A program made the position numbers and the translations under genes. Of a DNA stretch of 64,000 nt, positions 1-12,817 are shown piece by piece. Source of the stretch: Diadophis punctatus similis (Eukaryota > Chordata > Lepidosauria > Squamata > Dipsadidae); the NCBI GenBank assembly GCA_023053685.1, contig JALIGW010000021.1:14200092-14264091 (forward strand), written 5' to 3'. Positions within the stretch are counted from its first letter, which is position 1. Each line of letters begins with the position of its first letter. The notes under the pieces were generated by a model, which did no database searches, had not been told where the DNA came from, and saw only the letters and a list, made by a program, of their open reading frames with translations.

Positions 1-214
1 AAGGTTGTTGTGAGGAAACTAGGAGGGGGATGTTGTGTGGGATATGTTTTCCACCTTGGATTGTTTGTAAAAATAACAAGTACAATATAAATAAATAAAC
101 GAGGTAGTTGGGAATTGAAAGGACAGATGCTTTATAAGCTGGTTAATGGATTTTTAAATGAAAGATGAATTTCACAGTTGAGCTAAGAGACTAAGCAGTA
201 AGCCAGGAAGCATA

Positions 215-585
215 CAGGAAGTCCTTGACTTACAACCATTCATTTAGTGACCAGTAACAATGGTTCTGAAAAAAGTGACTTATGGCTGTTTTTCACACTT
301 ATAACCGTTGTACCATCCCACGGTCACCTGATCAAAATTCAGAGGCTTGGCAACTGGCATGTACTTATGACGGTCACGCGATCCCCTTTTGCGACCTTCT
401 GCCAAGCAGACTCCATGGGGAAGCCAGATTCACTTAACAACCGTGTGACTAAACTTAACAGCTGAAATGGTTCACTTAACTGTGGCAGGAAAGGTCGTAA
501 AATGAGGCGAAATTCACTTAACACATTTCTTACTTAGCAACATCAATCTCGGGCTCAATTGTGGTCGTAAGTCAAGGACTGCCTG
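215..585. mobile_element. TA-flanked palindromic MITE (family A), full length
   Basis: Ends read CAGGAAGTCCTTGACTTAC and GTCAAGGACTGCCTG, flanked by TA on both sides. The family TIR is CAGGTAGTCCTCGACTTA. TA target duplications and CAGG ends fit a nonautonomous Tc1/mariner-superfamily element, perhaps pogo/Tigger-like. Internal hallmarks are TTGTTAAGTGAATC, GGTCGCAAAAGGGGATCA and CAGTGCCGTTGTAAC. There is no coding capacity. Confidence 0.85.
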
Positions 586-589
586 TATA

Positions 590-1570
590 ACAGGGCAATG
601 ATGCCATCTTGATATAATGGGAGGCTTCCAGAGGGAAAGCCACCCGGGTCCTTTTCTGCAAAGTGTTCACAAACACACTTGTTACGGCATCGATTTCTCC
701 TCTCCACGAGTTGCAAGAGCCATTGCTGGTGTTATCCTTTTGTTGTGAGATGAGGATTGTAGGAAGAGGAGACAGGTGAGAAAACAATTTGGGACTTGCC
801 TCCCCCTAGCCAGCCCATCCTACGTTAAAAAAAATCCAAATGTTTTTAACTTGCTAATTGTGTGAGCGGATTAATATATTAGCAAGATTACTCTAAGCTG
901 CCCTGGAGCGAGTTCAACTCCGAAACACAAGACAGAAATAATTGCTAGTCGTAGTAAATGGAAAGCAACGCTGGACTAGCATAACGTTTAGCTCTGTGCT
1001 TCCTTGGGAAAAAAAACAGAAGTCTTCATTACTGTAAGTTTGGACAGAAAACCTTGAATTTGCAAGAAAGGAAATGAAGTTATGACGGAAAACAAACTTG
1101 GGCGCTCGTTCACACCTTCCCATCAGCCCCCAGGGCAAAGTGTAATTGAAAGTCTGGTTGTCTTGTTCGATAATGATAGTGTTGAGGTGTGATATGCACC
1201 TCACATCTTACTATAGGTAGCTCTCTCCTCTGCAAGGTTAACTAGATTCTCTCTCCCTCCCCCCCAGTTAATTTTGGCACGGATGTGTATTTTCAAGAAG
1301 AGAAGGGGTTTTGAAAATGTAAAAGACGATGGACATCGAAGTCTCCTTTTTTGGAACTCTGAACAGTTTTGTCTTGGAGTAAATTGTTCTCTAAAAGACC
1401 AAAGTTAATAAGAGATTAGATTCCCCCCCCCTTTCCCTTTCCTCCTATTGTTTTGATAGTTAAAATGTGACATCCTCAACTATACATGACGTGGCAACTT
1501 CGGTATTGCTAGTTAAATTGGACGTCTGTGTACAATTTTAAATCCCATTGTATTTTAGATCTTGCAGCAT
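590..1570. other. GTF2F2 intron, no recognised feature
   Basis: AT-rich unique-looking sequence with short C runs at 1260 and 1425. I see no exon, repeat family or structured element. Confidence 0.5.
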
Positions 1571-1574
1571 GATT

Positions 1575-1990
1575 TATAGAATAGCAGAGTGGGAAGGGAC
1601 CTTGGAGGTCTTTTAGTCCAACCCCCTGCTCAAGCAGGAGACCCTATAGCATTTCAGACAAATAGTTGTCCAGTCTCTTCTTGAAAACCTCCAATGTTGG
1701 AGCACCCACAACTTCTGGTGGCAAGCTGTTCCACTGGTTAATTGTTCTCACTGTCAGGAAATTTCTCCTTAGTTCTAAGTTGCTTCTCTCCTTGATTAAT
1801 TTCCATCTGTTGCTTCTTGTCCTGCCTTCAGGTGCTTTGGAGAATAGCTTGATCCCCTCCTCTTTGGGGCAGCCCCTCAAATATTGGAAGACTGCTATCA
1901 TGTCACCCCTAGTCCTTCTTTTCACTAGTCTAGACACACTCAATTCCTGCAACCACTCTGCATATTGTAACATTTCAACCAATACAAAGC
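1575..1990 (-). mobile_element. CR1 LINE 3' end with ORF2 C-terminal remnant
   Basis: It reads on the minus strand and ends in CR1 3' sequence (GGGTTGGACTAAAAGACCTC, then a TTCTAT-type tail). A 112-codon frame (1982-1644) encodes the ORF2 tail: [32 protein letters not shown] and [18 protein letters not shown]. Confidence 0.9.
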
Positions 1991-2217
1991 CAAACCATTT
2001 TTCTCTTGAACCAGCATCAACCCAGGAAGATAAAGAACAAGTCAGAAAGAGAACACATTTTTATCATTCTTGAGCAAGAAGCCACGCATTCTGGCCACCC
2101 TGAAATGCAGATCAGCCTGTTCTATCGCTGGGCTCTGGGTGATAAAAGCAGAACCCAGCAAACACAGATGGAGACAGCTTCAGCTTTTGATTTCCATCAC
2201 ATCTAATAAACACCTTT

Positions 2218-2451
2218 TTTATTATTATTATTACGCTGGTTGTGATTAAAACGGACACAATGAACTCGCAGGTGGATTTTTTTTTTTGTTTACAATTTTA
2301 CATACCATAAGTTCTTACGAAGTCATTAGCAGCAATGCTCTGGGATTGGCAGAGCCGGATAAACCGTTTTGCGACGTTTGGAAGTTTAACGAGATTGACA
2401 GGCTGCATGCTCGTGCCCTTTTCTGTCCGGGGTGGAGAGGAGGAGGAGTAA
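2218..2451 (-). terminator. KCTD4: KCTD4 3' UTR and candidate poly(A) signal
   Basis: Reading leftward from the TAA stop there is about 230 bp of AT-rich sequence, then AATAAA on the minus strand (2218-2223 read in reverse) inside a TTATTATTATT tract. It is the only canonical signal before the CR1 copy further left. Whether it is used cannot be shown here. Confidence 0.5.
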
Positions 2452-3420
<969 letters not shown>

Positions 3421-4400
3421 AGCAGGTCTGGAAAGCTGAATTTGCATTTAACCGTGTGAGGGTAAGAGGATGCTTTGGGTGGGGAGGGGGAGAGGAAGGG
3501 AAAAAAAGTGGGCTTTTCTTTTCCCTTTGAAGTCCCCGGAATTGACATTATAAAGGGAGATTTTTCTGGGATGTAGGGAGTAAAGAAAGTGGAATGCCCA
3601 CAATGCCACCTTAAGGCTGAAACCTAGATTTGGGAAACGGTGAAATAAAAGAGCTCGCCTTCATTTCATTCAGTCTTGTGCAACAGCTTTTCCAAGATGC
3701 CTTTTTAAGGGATTCATAAACATTCTGAAAAACAACAACAACAACAACAAAATAACCCTGTTCCGCTTAAGACGACAGACTCGTTTTTCAGAGCTTTGCA
3801 TCCCTATTGTTGACTGGTCATCTCTCTACACAAAGGCAGCAATGAAAATATTGAAAACCAGCAGACTTGCTTTGAAATCCGCCCCAATGAGTGTGTGGAT
3901 TTAAATACGATTCCTAGGGCTGGAATTTGCTTTCCAAATAGCCTGAGAACAGGAGCATCCGGGGGTGTTATTTATGATAGAAAGCCACGCTTTGCCTTCA
4001 AATTGCAATGGGGGGGAAAAGGACCTTACTGCAAAATTTGATTTACGGGGAGATGTTTGACGGATGGGGTTTATTTTCAGTCCCAAATGGGTTTGCTATT
4101 TCTATGGATAAGAGAACTGGTTGGTAAAACCTTGGCACGCCAGCAGCCTGACACCTTAGCAACACTTTTCAGGTTTGGAGAAAGGTGAGAGAAGACGACG
4201 TAAGTCGCTTTTTGTTTGTTAGCTGCTGTGGCTTTAAGGGTTGACTTTCCAAAAATGCAAACATTTGCACCAAGTTGTAAGACAGAGGAAAAATCAATGG
4301 TTAAGATTTCTTAAGAGGAGGTGAGCCTTTGAAACGAAGGTAGCTTGTGGCTTATTTGCCAGAATCAAAGAACCAGGAATCAAAGGGGAGGGTTTTTTTT
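3421..4400. other. GTF2F2 intron between KCTD4 and a MITE, no recognised feature
   Basis: Includes a (CAA)5 run near 3735 and a poly-T at 4391. Nothing else recognisable. Some of it could hold a KCTD4 5' noncoding exon. Confidence 0.4.
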
Positions 4401-4408
4401 TTCAGCTA

Positions 4409-4793
4409 CAGGTGGTCCTCGACTTATGACCACACTTGAGCCCAACATTTCCATCGCTAAGCGAAACTGTTGTTAAGAGAGTTTTTGCCCCCGTTCTATG
4501 ACCTTCCTTGACACAGTGTGGACGGAATCACTGCGGGCGTTAAGTGAGTAACCCGGTTGTTAAGTGAATCTGGCTCCCCCCAGGACTTTGCTCGTCGGAA
4601 GGTCGCAAAAGGGGATCAGATGAGCCCGCGACACGGCAACCGTCATAAGTACATGCCAGTTGCCAAGCCTCTGAATTTTAATCATGTGACCGTGGGGAGG
4701 CTGCAACGGTCGTAAGTGCAAAAAAGCGCCCCTTTGTTCGTGGCATTGTTAACGTCAAATGGTCACTAAAGGAATGGTGGTAAGTTACGTGTA
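4409..4793. mobile_element. Family A MITE, degraded right end
   Basis: The left end is TA-CAGGTGGTCCTCGACTTAT. The right terminus has decayed to GTAAGTTACGTGTA. It lies immediately left of a hairpin MITE. Confidence 0.8.
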
Positions 4794-4796
4794 TTG

Positions 4797-4947
4797 GCTT
4801 AGACCAGAGGTCTTCAAACTTGGCAACTTTAAGACTTGTGGACTTCAACTCCCAGAATTCTCCAGCCAGCATAGTTGGCTGGAGAATTCTGGGAGTTGAA
4901 GTCCACAAGTCTTAAAGTGGCCAAGTTTGGGGACCCCTGGCTTAGAG
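4797..4947. mobile_element. Palindromic hairpin MITE (family P), hAT-like
   Basis: The element (4805-4939, 135 bp) is one near-perfect inverted repeat, with arms of about 60 bp around a short AGCATAGTTGGCT loop. Ends are CAGAGGTC and GACCCCTG. Flanks GCTTAGAC and GCTTAGAG match 7 of 8, fitting an 8-bp hAT duplication. Confidence 0.88.
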
Positions 4948-5380
4948 TTTTTTTTAATGTATTTAATGCTTAGGCTTACCTACCAGTTGCAACGAGAGTC
5001 TCTGGTGCCACAGAGGTAGGGAGAAGAGGCACAAACCCTCCGTTCATTTCCGATGCACCTCGGTTGGCTGGAAGTTCTGGATGGGATCACCAAGCCGTGC
5101 TCCTGAGCACCAGGCCGGCAGCCGACTGCAGCCTTTGAAAGCAGCCAAGTCTTTTCCCCGGATGGCATAGCAGCTTTCTGGGGTTACCGATGGGGGCCAA
5201 ACCCACCCACCCCCACCTGTGGATTTTAAAGCACCTTTTGGGAATGAAGTTGAACACACACTGGCCCGCCGTAGACCTTCGAGAGCCTGCTAATTTCAGG
5301 AACCCCCAAGAGGTGTATATAAAATTAGGAGGAGCCCAGGCACACCCTGACAGGCATCAGTTTTGTTAAAAGCACACTCT
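4948..5380. other. GTF2F2 intron, no recognised feature
   Basis: Mixed unique sequence leading into the polypyrimidine array. Confidence 0.4.
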
Positions 5381-6360
<980 letters not shown>

Positions 6361-6469
6361 CAACCCACTGCAGCCTGAAACCTTTGCTGAAGATCATGGA
6401 CCACTTTTGACCATATACCGCACAGTGTTGGATTGGTAGATGGATAGGGGTTGGGGTTTTTTTTGACTT

Positions 6470-6605
6470 CCCAGTCTAGGGCTGAGAGTGCCTGACCCAA
6501 AGTCACCGAGCCAGTTCCAGGCCTAAGAAGGAACTAGAATCCTGGTCTCCCCATTGAGAGCCCAGCTCTCTCACCAACAGACCACACGAAATGGGCTTCT
6601 GTCTG
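6470..6605 (-). mobile_element. tRNA-derived SINE fragment
   Basis: Contains the minus-strand form of a SINE whose better copies are at 17340 and 56690: GACCCAAAGTCACCGAGCCA, then a tRNA-like head remnant near 6570-6600. Confidence 0.5.
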
Positions 6606-6609
6606 GGTT

Positions 6610-7220
6610 TTAAGTATATATGAATGAATTCATTCGTGTGTATCCTTCTCATCATTGCTTGCTTTTCCTCTTGGTTTTCCCCCAGTCTGTTGTCAGTTAA
6701 TTTTGCCAATAAACTGCATAAAACTGTGTGTGCGTATATATAAAAAAACCAAATATATTATACTAGAATGGTATACATGTGCAACATTTCTAGTTTCCCA
6801 AACGTTTATCTTTAGTCATGTGAATTAATTCCATGTGTTTTGTTCATTAGCTCGATACAATAAAGTTAAAGTGCAGATTAGCAGATTTTAAACATGTGGA
6901 TTCCTTTCCCTGCAAATAGTATTCAGATACCTTATAAATAGCTGCTATATTAACATTGAAATTTTTTCTGTGAATTATGCTACCTAGTCCTGTCTTTCTG
7001 GTGGAACCAAGCCATGTACTGGCATCACTTTCATGAAAACACCGGATTTCTAGTTCTGGGCACCTGTGCACGAGAAAGCAGATTGATTCTTTTTATAACA
7101 TTGGGGAATGTCTTCTCTATTTATAATGGGTTTATTTCATTAGAATTCTTGAATAAACCAGTTCTGTATCAACCCAAAAAGAACAATCCTGCAAAATCTT
7201 GAGAAGAGTATTTTGGGAGA
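6610..7220. other. GTF2F2 intron, no recognised feature
   Basis: AT-rich, with no repeat family or exon recognised. Confidence 0.4.
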
Positions 7221-7225
7221 CCTAT

Positions 7226-7598
7226 AGGCAGTCCTCGACATACGACCACAACTTAGCCCCCTAATTTCTGTTGTTGAGCGAGACATTTGTTAAGTGAGAT
7301 TTTGCCCGTTTCACGACCTCCCTTGCCATAATTGTTAAGTGAATGATGGTGGTTGTTCAGGTCGTTAAGTGAGCCTGGATTCCCCATTGGCTTTGCTCAT
7401 GAGAAGGTCGCAAAAGGGGATCACATGACCCCGGGACATAAATACGAGTCGGTTGCTGAGCGTCTGAATGTAAATCATGTGACCCACCGGGATGCTGCAA
7501 CGGGCATAAGTGTGAAAAATGGTCATAAGTCACTTTTTTCAGTGCCATCGTAACTTCAAACTCACTAAAACGAACTGTTGTAAGTCGAGGACTTCCTG
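7226..7598. mobile_element. Family A MITE, full length, next to GTF2F2 exon a
   Basis: Ends AGGCAGTCCTCGACATAC and AAGTCGAGGACTTCCTG, TA flanks. Its right end is 76 bp before the exon at 7674, so it supplies part of the 3' splice region. Confidence 0.85.
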
Positions 7599-7673
7599 TA
7601 TTTTACGAAAACGTCTCCCCCCCCCCCCCCCGTGGATCTCGGTGCTAATTCGGGTCTCCTTTTCTCGTTCCAG

Positions 7674-7755
7674 AAAAACTGTCCCTGGAAGGCATCGTGG
7701 TCCAACGGGCAGAATGCCGGCCTGCAGCCAACGAAAGTTACATGAAACTGAAAAG
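7674..7755 (+). CDS. GTF2F2: GTF2F2 exon a ([12 protein letters not shown]...)
   Basis: The acceptor is TTCCAG just before 7674 and the donor is GTAAGG at 7756. Two nucleotides complete a split codon from the unseen upstream exon, 26 full codons follow, and AG is left over for the next exon (AG|G = Arg). A 14-nt poly-C run precedes the acceptor. Confidence 0.93.
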
Positions 7756-10700
7756 GTAAGGAAGCTTTCTTTTGGGACTCTGCAAGGAAATCCTCGAATT
7801 ACGACCACAACTGAGCCCGGAAATTATTTCTGTGGCTAAGTGAAAACGTTTGTGAAGTGAGTTTTGCCCAGGGTGGATTTGATTTAAAGCAAGTCGATTG
7901 AAATCACGATTGAAATCACGATTGTAAAGAGGCTTGATTTAAATCAACTCGATTTAAATCCTAATTCTTAAAGAGCAACTGTCATCTGTGTCCCGCAGCG
8001 GCTCCTCCTCTGACCCGCTGTTGACTCACCGACAGTCCCATTCATTTTAATGGGACGGCTGGTGATGCGGCAGGGACACAACAAGGTGAGGGACGTGGCG
8101 GGCAGCAGGTGAGTGGATGCCCACTAACAGGCACTGCCATGATGGATCTGAAATGATAGGTGCTCTTTAATATTATATTTATAAGCTGCTTAGAAAGTTT
8201 CACTTTCATTTTTACGGCTTGCCCTTCCTCCTCACACTTAAGAGCCCGGCGGTACAGATGCTTTTCTCTTCAAACAATCATACAGTTTGTAGTGTACATT
8301 AGATTTGCAAAATAATGGGATAAAGGAATATTCCTGAACTTTATTTTATGATTTATCTCATGGTTTACTGTGAATGCATCAATGCAGTGCATGTTATCTC
8401 AGCTTGCAGAGCTTGGGTTCATTGAACGAGTTTACCAAAAATGTAAATATTGCAGAATATACAGCCTCATGCTGCATAACTAAGCTCCATTTCATGCTGA
8501 ATAAACTATATTATTAATGTATCTTAAATAGAAAACTATCTTTAGATAGATTTTTACTCCAAAAGCATTTTATTAAAATAAATTCGATAAAAATAAAAAA
8601 TAAAAGATTTAAATTTAAAAAAAAACCCGTTTTTGTTTATTTAAAAAAAAAATCATTTATTTTTATCCAGCCTGTCCTTGCCAGAATCATTAAGGGAATC
8701 ACTGCATTTGTCAAGTAAGTCACCTGGTTGTTAAATTAGTTTACTTTATTGATTAGTCCTTGGGCCATATCAAAGGACAGATGTTCCAGACACCAAATTA
8801 TTACTAAAATCTGATAAAAACGATTTAAAATGGAATTGGAATTAAAATATGATTTAAAATGAAATTGGAACAAAATACAATAATTTAATAGATAGATAAA
8901 TAAAATATGATGAAATTATATTTAGTTATCACCCCTACAGTCTAGCCCAATCAGTCCCACATGGTTGTTAAGTGAATCTGGATTCCCCATTGACTTTGCT
9001 TGTCAGAAGGTAACAACAGTTTCTTTAGTGACCGTTCAAAGTTACAACAGCAGTGAAAAAGGTGACTTAGGAACATTTTTCAGAATTACGATCTTTGCAG
9101 CATCCCCATGGTCACATGACCAAAATTCAGAGGCTCGGCAACTGGCATGTACTTATGACAGTTGCAATGTCCCGGGGTCACGTGATCCCCTTTTGCGATC
9201 TTCTGACAAGCAAAGTCAATGGAGGAAACCAGATTCACTTAACAACCAGGTGACTAACTTATCAACTGCAGTGATTCGCTTAACAACTCTGGCAAGAAAA
9301 GTCGTAAAATGAGCAAAAACCCACTTCATTAACAAGCAAAAACTAACTTCGTTAAGGGAGGTTTTGCTCATTTTACGAGTTTTCTTGCCAGAGTTGTTAT
9401 GTGAATCACTGCAGTTGTTAAGTTAGTGTTGTGATCCGCCAGCAGCCCGTGCAGCTGGTAGTGGATCCCGTCCGAGATGAGACCGATGAGGTGATGCGCA
9501 AGTGGCCTGTGCAGCTGGCACGCGAGTTGGACAGTGAGGAGGCTGGTGAGGACTCTGTGCAGAGGTTCAGTCAGGGCCTTCGGAACCTCCAGCACCTCAC
9601 AACAGTGATGAGGGAGAAGAGGAGGACCCTCTTCTTAATGCACGGGCACGCAAGAGCTGCCAAAAGGCAGGAATGGCTACTCAGGAGGAGGTCTCCTCGG
9701 GAGTAGGCTTGGGGCTAATTGGCCACTCCCCAAGCCCACTTAAGAATGACAAAGAGGGAAAAAACTCTGCAGGAAACAACTCGTTCGTGTGCCTCTTGTT
9801 TGGAAAACCTCCGCTCGGCTTATCTGTTTTGGCTTACTTCTTGTGGACTGATTCCAGGCATCTTGCCAACCTCCCTAAGCTTCCTGCGATATCCAGGACT
9901 ACTTACTTATCTTTGCTTTATGACTTTATGGACTTATGCCAGCTGTTAATGCGGTATAATTAACAGCTGGTTTTTTTTCAAGAAAAGACTGCTTTAAGAT
10001 TTGTTTGTGTGTGAACACTACTAAGCCAGTTTATTAGTAGTGGTTAATCAATTAAATATAGGTTTGAACAAACTGTGTGTGTGCTACGTTTTCTCTGGTC
10101 CGTAGCTGGGGCAGAACAGTTAGTCTCACTTAATAACCAAATGTCTCACTTAACAACAGAAATTTGTGGCTCATTTGTGGCCGTGAGTACATAAAACTAC
10201 CTGGGTATTATTTCTGAGAAGAAATAGAGAACAGAGAGAATCTTGCTGTAAGTTAAAAGAGATTTCCATTTAAAAGTTACATTTTTCAAGAACAAAGGTC
10301 TGAAAATTAAAGGCTTGGCAAGCTTTGTAGTTGAGTTGCGAGACCTTCACGAAAGACGTTGGGATTCATTAGTCCTCTTTCCAAGCTGCCCCTCTATCTG
10401 GAACCGCTTACTTCAAAAGTTCTTCTTCAGATAAATACCCTTTTTCATCTGGGCATGAAAGAAAATAAAAAAACGGAGGAGACTCGTTTGAACAGATTTC
10501 TCTACTTGAACTTAGACCAGTAGAGGTGCTGCTGCAGAATAAATCTTGGCTGCCATTTAAATTCCATTTAAATTAAAGCACCTGGAGTGACAGCCAGGAT
10601 TGCAGAGATGAATTTTAATTCGTGGCCCAGGAACATTCTTGTTCTCTTCTCCAATCTACAACCACTGATATTCCCTCCCAAATCGAACTTGGAGCCCTGT

Positions 10701-12765
10701 GCCTCTTGGTTGAAGACGGGGCAACAGCTGGCACCTGTCCATATTATCCACAGTTGTCCCAAAGGTGCTTTTTCAAGAGGCAACTGGACTTTCTTGGTTT
10801 TTCCTTGAAGGCGTTTCACTGCTCACCCCAGAAGCTTCTTGAGTTCTGACCGAATGGTGGGGAATGGAAGGATTGATATTCCTTGCAGTCATCTGGTCGT
10901 TGGTGCTCTTTCTGAGAGTCACTGAAGCCACTTGGAGGTTCATATGTGCCCTCAGGGTCACATGAATAGTGCAAATGGGTGTGGAACCATTTTGGAACTG
11001 CTGAAGAACCGAAGAAGCTTCTTGGATGAGAAGCGAAACGTCTTGAAGGAAAAGGAAGTCCAGTTGCCTCTTGAAAAAGCACCTTTGGGACAACCGTGAC
11101 TTGCAAAAGTGAGAATTTCCATAGATCTCTACAATTGCCTTTTCTTTGGCACCAGAATTCAATCAATACAATCAGAATAGAGCTGGAAAGAACCTCAGAG
11201 GTCTTCTAGTCCAACCTCCTGCTCAAGCAGGAGACCCTATACCATTTCAGACAAGTGGCCTACCAATCTCTTCTTAAACCTCCCCAGTGATGAAGCACCC
11301 ACAGCTTCTTGTGGCAAGCTGTTCCACTGGTTAATTGTCCTCACTTGTTAGAAGTTTCTTCCTTAATTCCAGGTTGCTTCTCTCCTGGATTAGTTTCCAT
11401 CCATTGCTTCTTCTCCTGCCTTCAGGAGCTTTGGAAAATAAGCTGACCCCCTCTTCTTTGGGGCAGCCCCTCAAATACTGAATTGGAGAATTTCAGTCAG
11501 TGGAAAGACCGAGGTCCTGAGATCATTTTAAGTAATCTGGGAGATGTTTTGTCTGCTCCCGCAGACCTGAATTCCTTGGAATCCTGCTCTTTTCTAGCAC
11601 TGATGACATTACCTAGTTGGGTCATGAAACGTCTGCAAGAAGCCCCCACCCCCAAGCTCAGAGAGCACCAAGGACCCCACAGTTCAGCCCTGAGCTGCAA
11701 ATATTCTCTTCCATCCGTATTACAAAATCCTTCGTTCGGCTTTCCCTATTTTTCTTCGTTGGAACTATCGCGTTCGGACGACTGGCGGGTAATTAACGTG
11801 CATGTCAATAACCAGGAACTCAACTTCAAGGATGACTTTACGATTCAAGGGTTTAAGTGAGTTGCTTTTATTTCCTGCTGCCAAAGCAGGCTGTGGAGGC
11901 TCGTCCAACATCCCCTGGGCTCCCAGCCAGGCCTTTCGAACCGGTGGAGATGTCTTTTGCATGACAAAGAGCAAGCAGAATGAGAAGGAAAGCAGAAATA
12001 GTTGGTGGGGGGAAAAATCCGGGCTCAGAGCCTCTCAGAAAAAGGGGCTGCCACTTTCTTCACCTTCAGAAAGCAACTTCGATTCAAAATGCAGGCAAAT
12101 CCTTGACTTACGATCACTGCAGAGCCCAAAATGTCTGGGGTTAAGCGAGCTTTGCCCCCGTTTTATGGCCTTCCTTGCCACGGTTGTTAAGCGAATGACG
12201 GCAGTGGATAAGTTAAGTAACCCGGTTTGCTAAGTGAATCCGGCTTCCCCCGTTGACGTTTGCTCATCAGAAGGTCGCCACAAAGAGGGATCACGTGACA
12301 AAACCCCCCCCCCCCCGGGACGCAGCAGCGGTCACAAGTACAAACCGGCTGCCGAGCGTAGGAATCTTGATCACGTGGCCACAGAGACGCCGCAACGGTC
12401 ATAAGTGTGAGAAACGCCCCTAAGTCGCTTTTTTCAGTGCCGTGGTGACTTTGGCCGGTCGCTAGTAAGTCAAGAAGTGCCTGTATGGGGGAAGAACATG
12501 CCAGCCGTTCTGCAGTACCCGTTACAGGCCTTGTCTTCCCAAACCCTTTACGTTCTACTGGATGGGATTTGAATTGTCGGCAAGCTTTGGGAGTCGGTTG
12601 AGAAAGCCGGTTTATATTTAATGGGAAACAAGTTCAATGCCGAGGTTCCCTGCTTAGACAGAATCCGGATGGGTGGAATTATTAAAATAACCCGGGAGAA
12701 TTGGGAAGCCTTCCTTTTTTCTCGGCTGTCCGTCTCTCTCCTCTCTCCCTCTCCCCCCCTCCCCT

Positions 12766-12817
<52 letters not shown>

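Larger units (their letters stand above)
7783..10203. mobile_element. Mosaic of nested family A MITEs broken by at least three insertions
   Basis: A copy starts at 7783 and resumes at 8673, 8962, 9346 and 10119, ending near 10203 (CTACCTGG). Insertions are the CAGGGTGGAT element (7868-8672), an unclassified AT-rich piece (8739-8960) and a solo LTR (9427-10118). Around 9010 and 9345 the reading direction flips, so at least three MITE pieces are joined head to head. Confidence 0.8.

Noticed and set aside
8739..8960. AT-rich insertion in the MITE mosaic, considered as a LINE tail
   Set aside because: No poly(A) end or family hallmark could be confirmed, so it is left unclassified.
9431..9963. 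Frames inside the solo LTR (91 and 96 codons)
   Set aside because: They lie fully inside an LTR with clean target duplications and show no known domain. Incidental.
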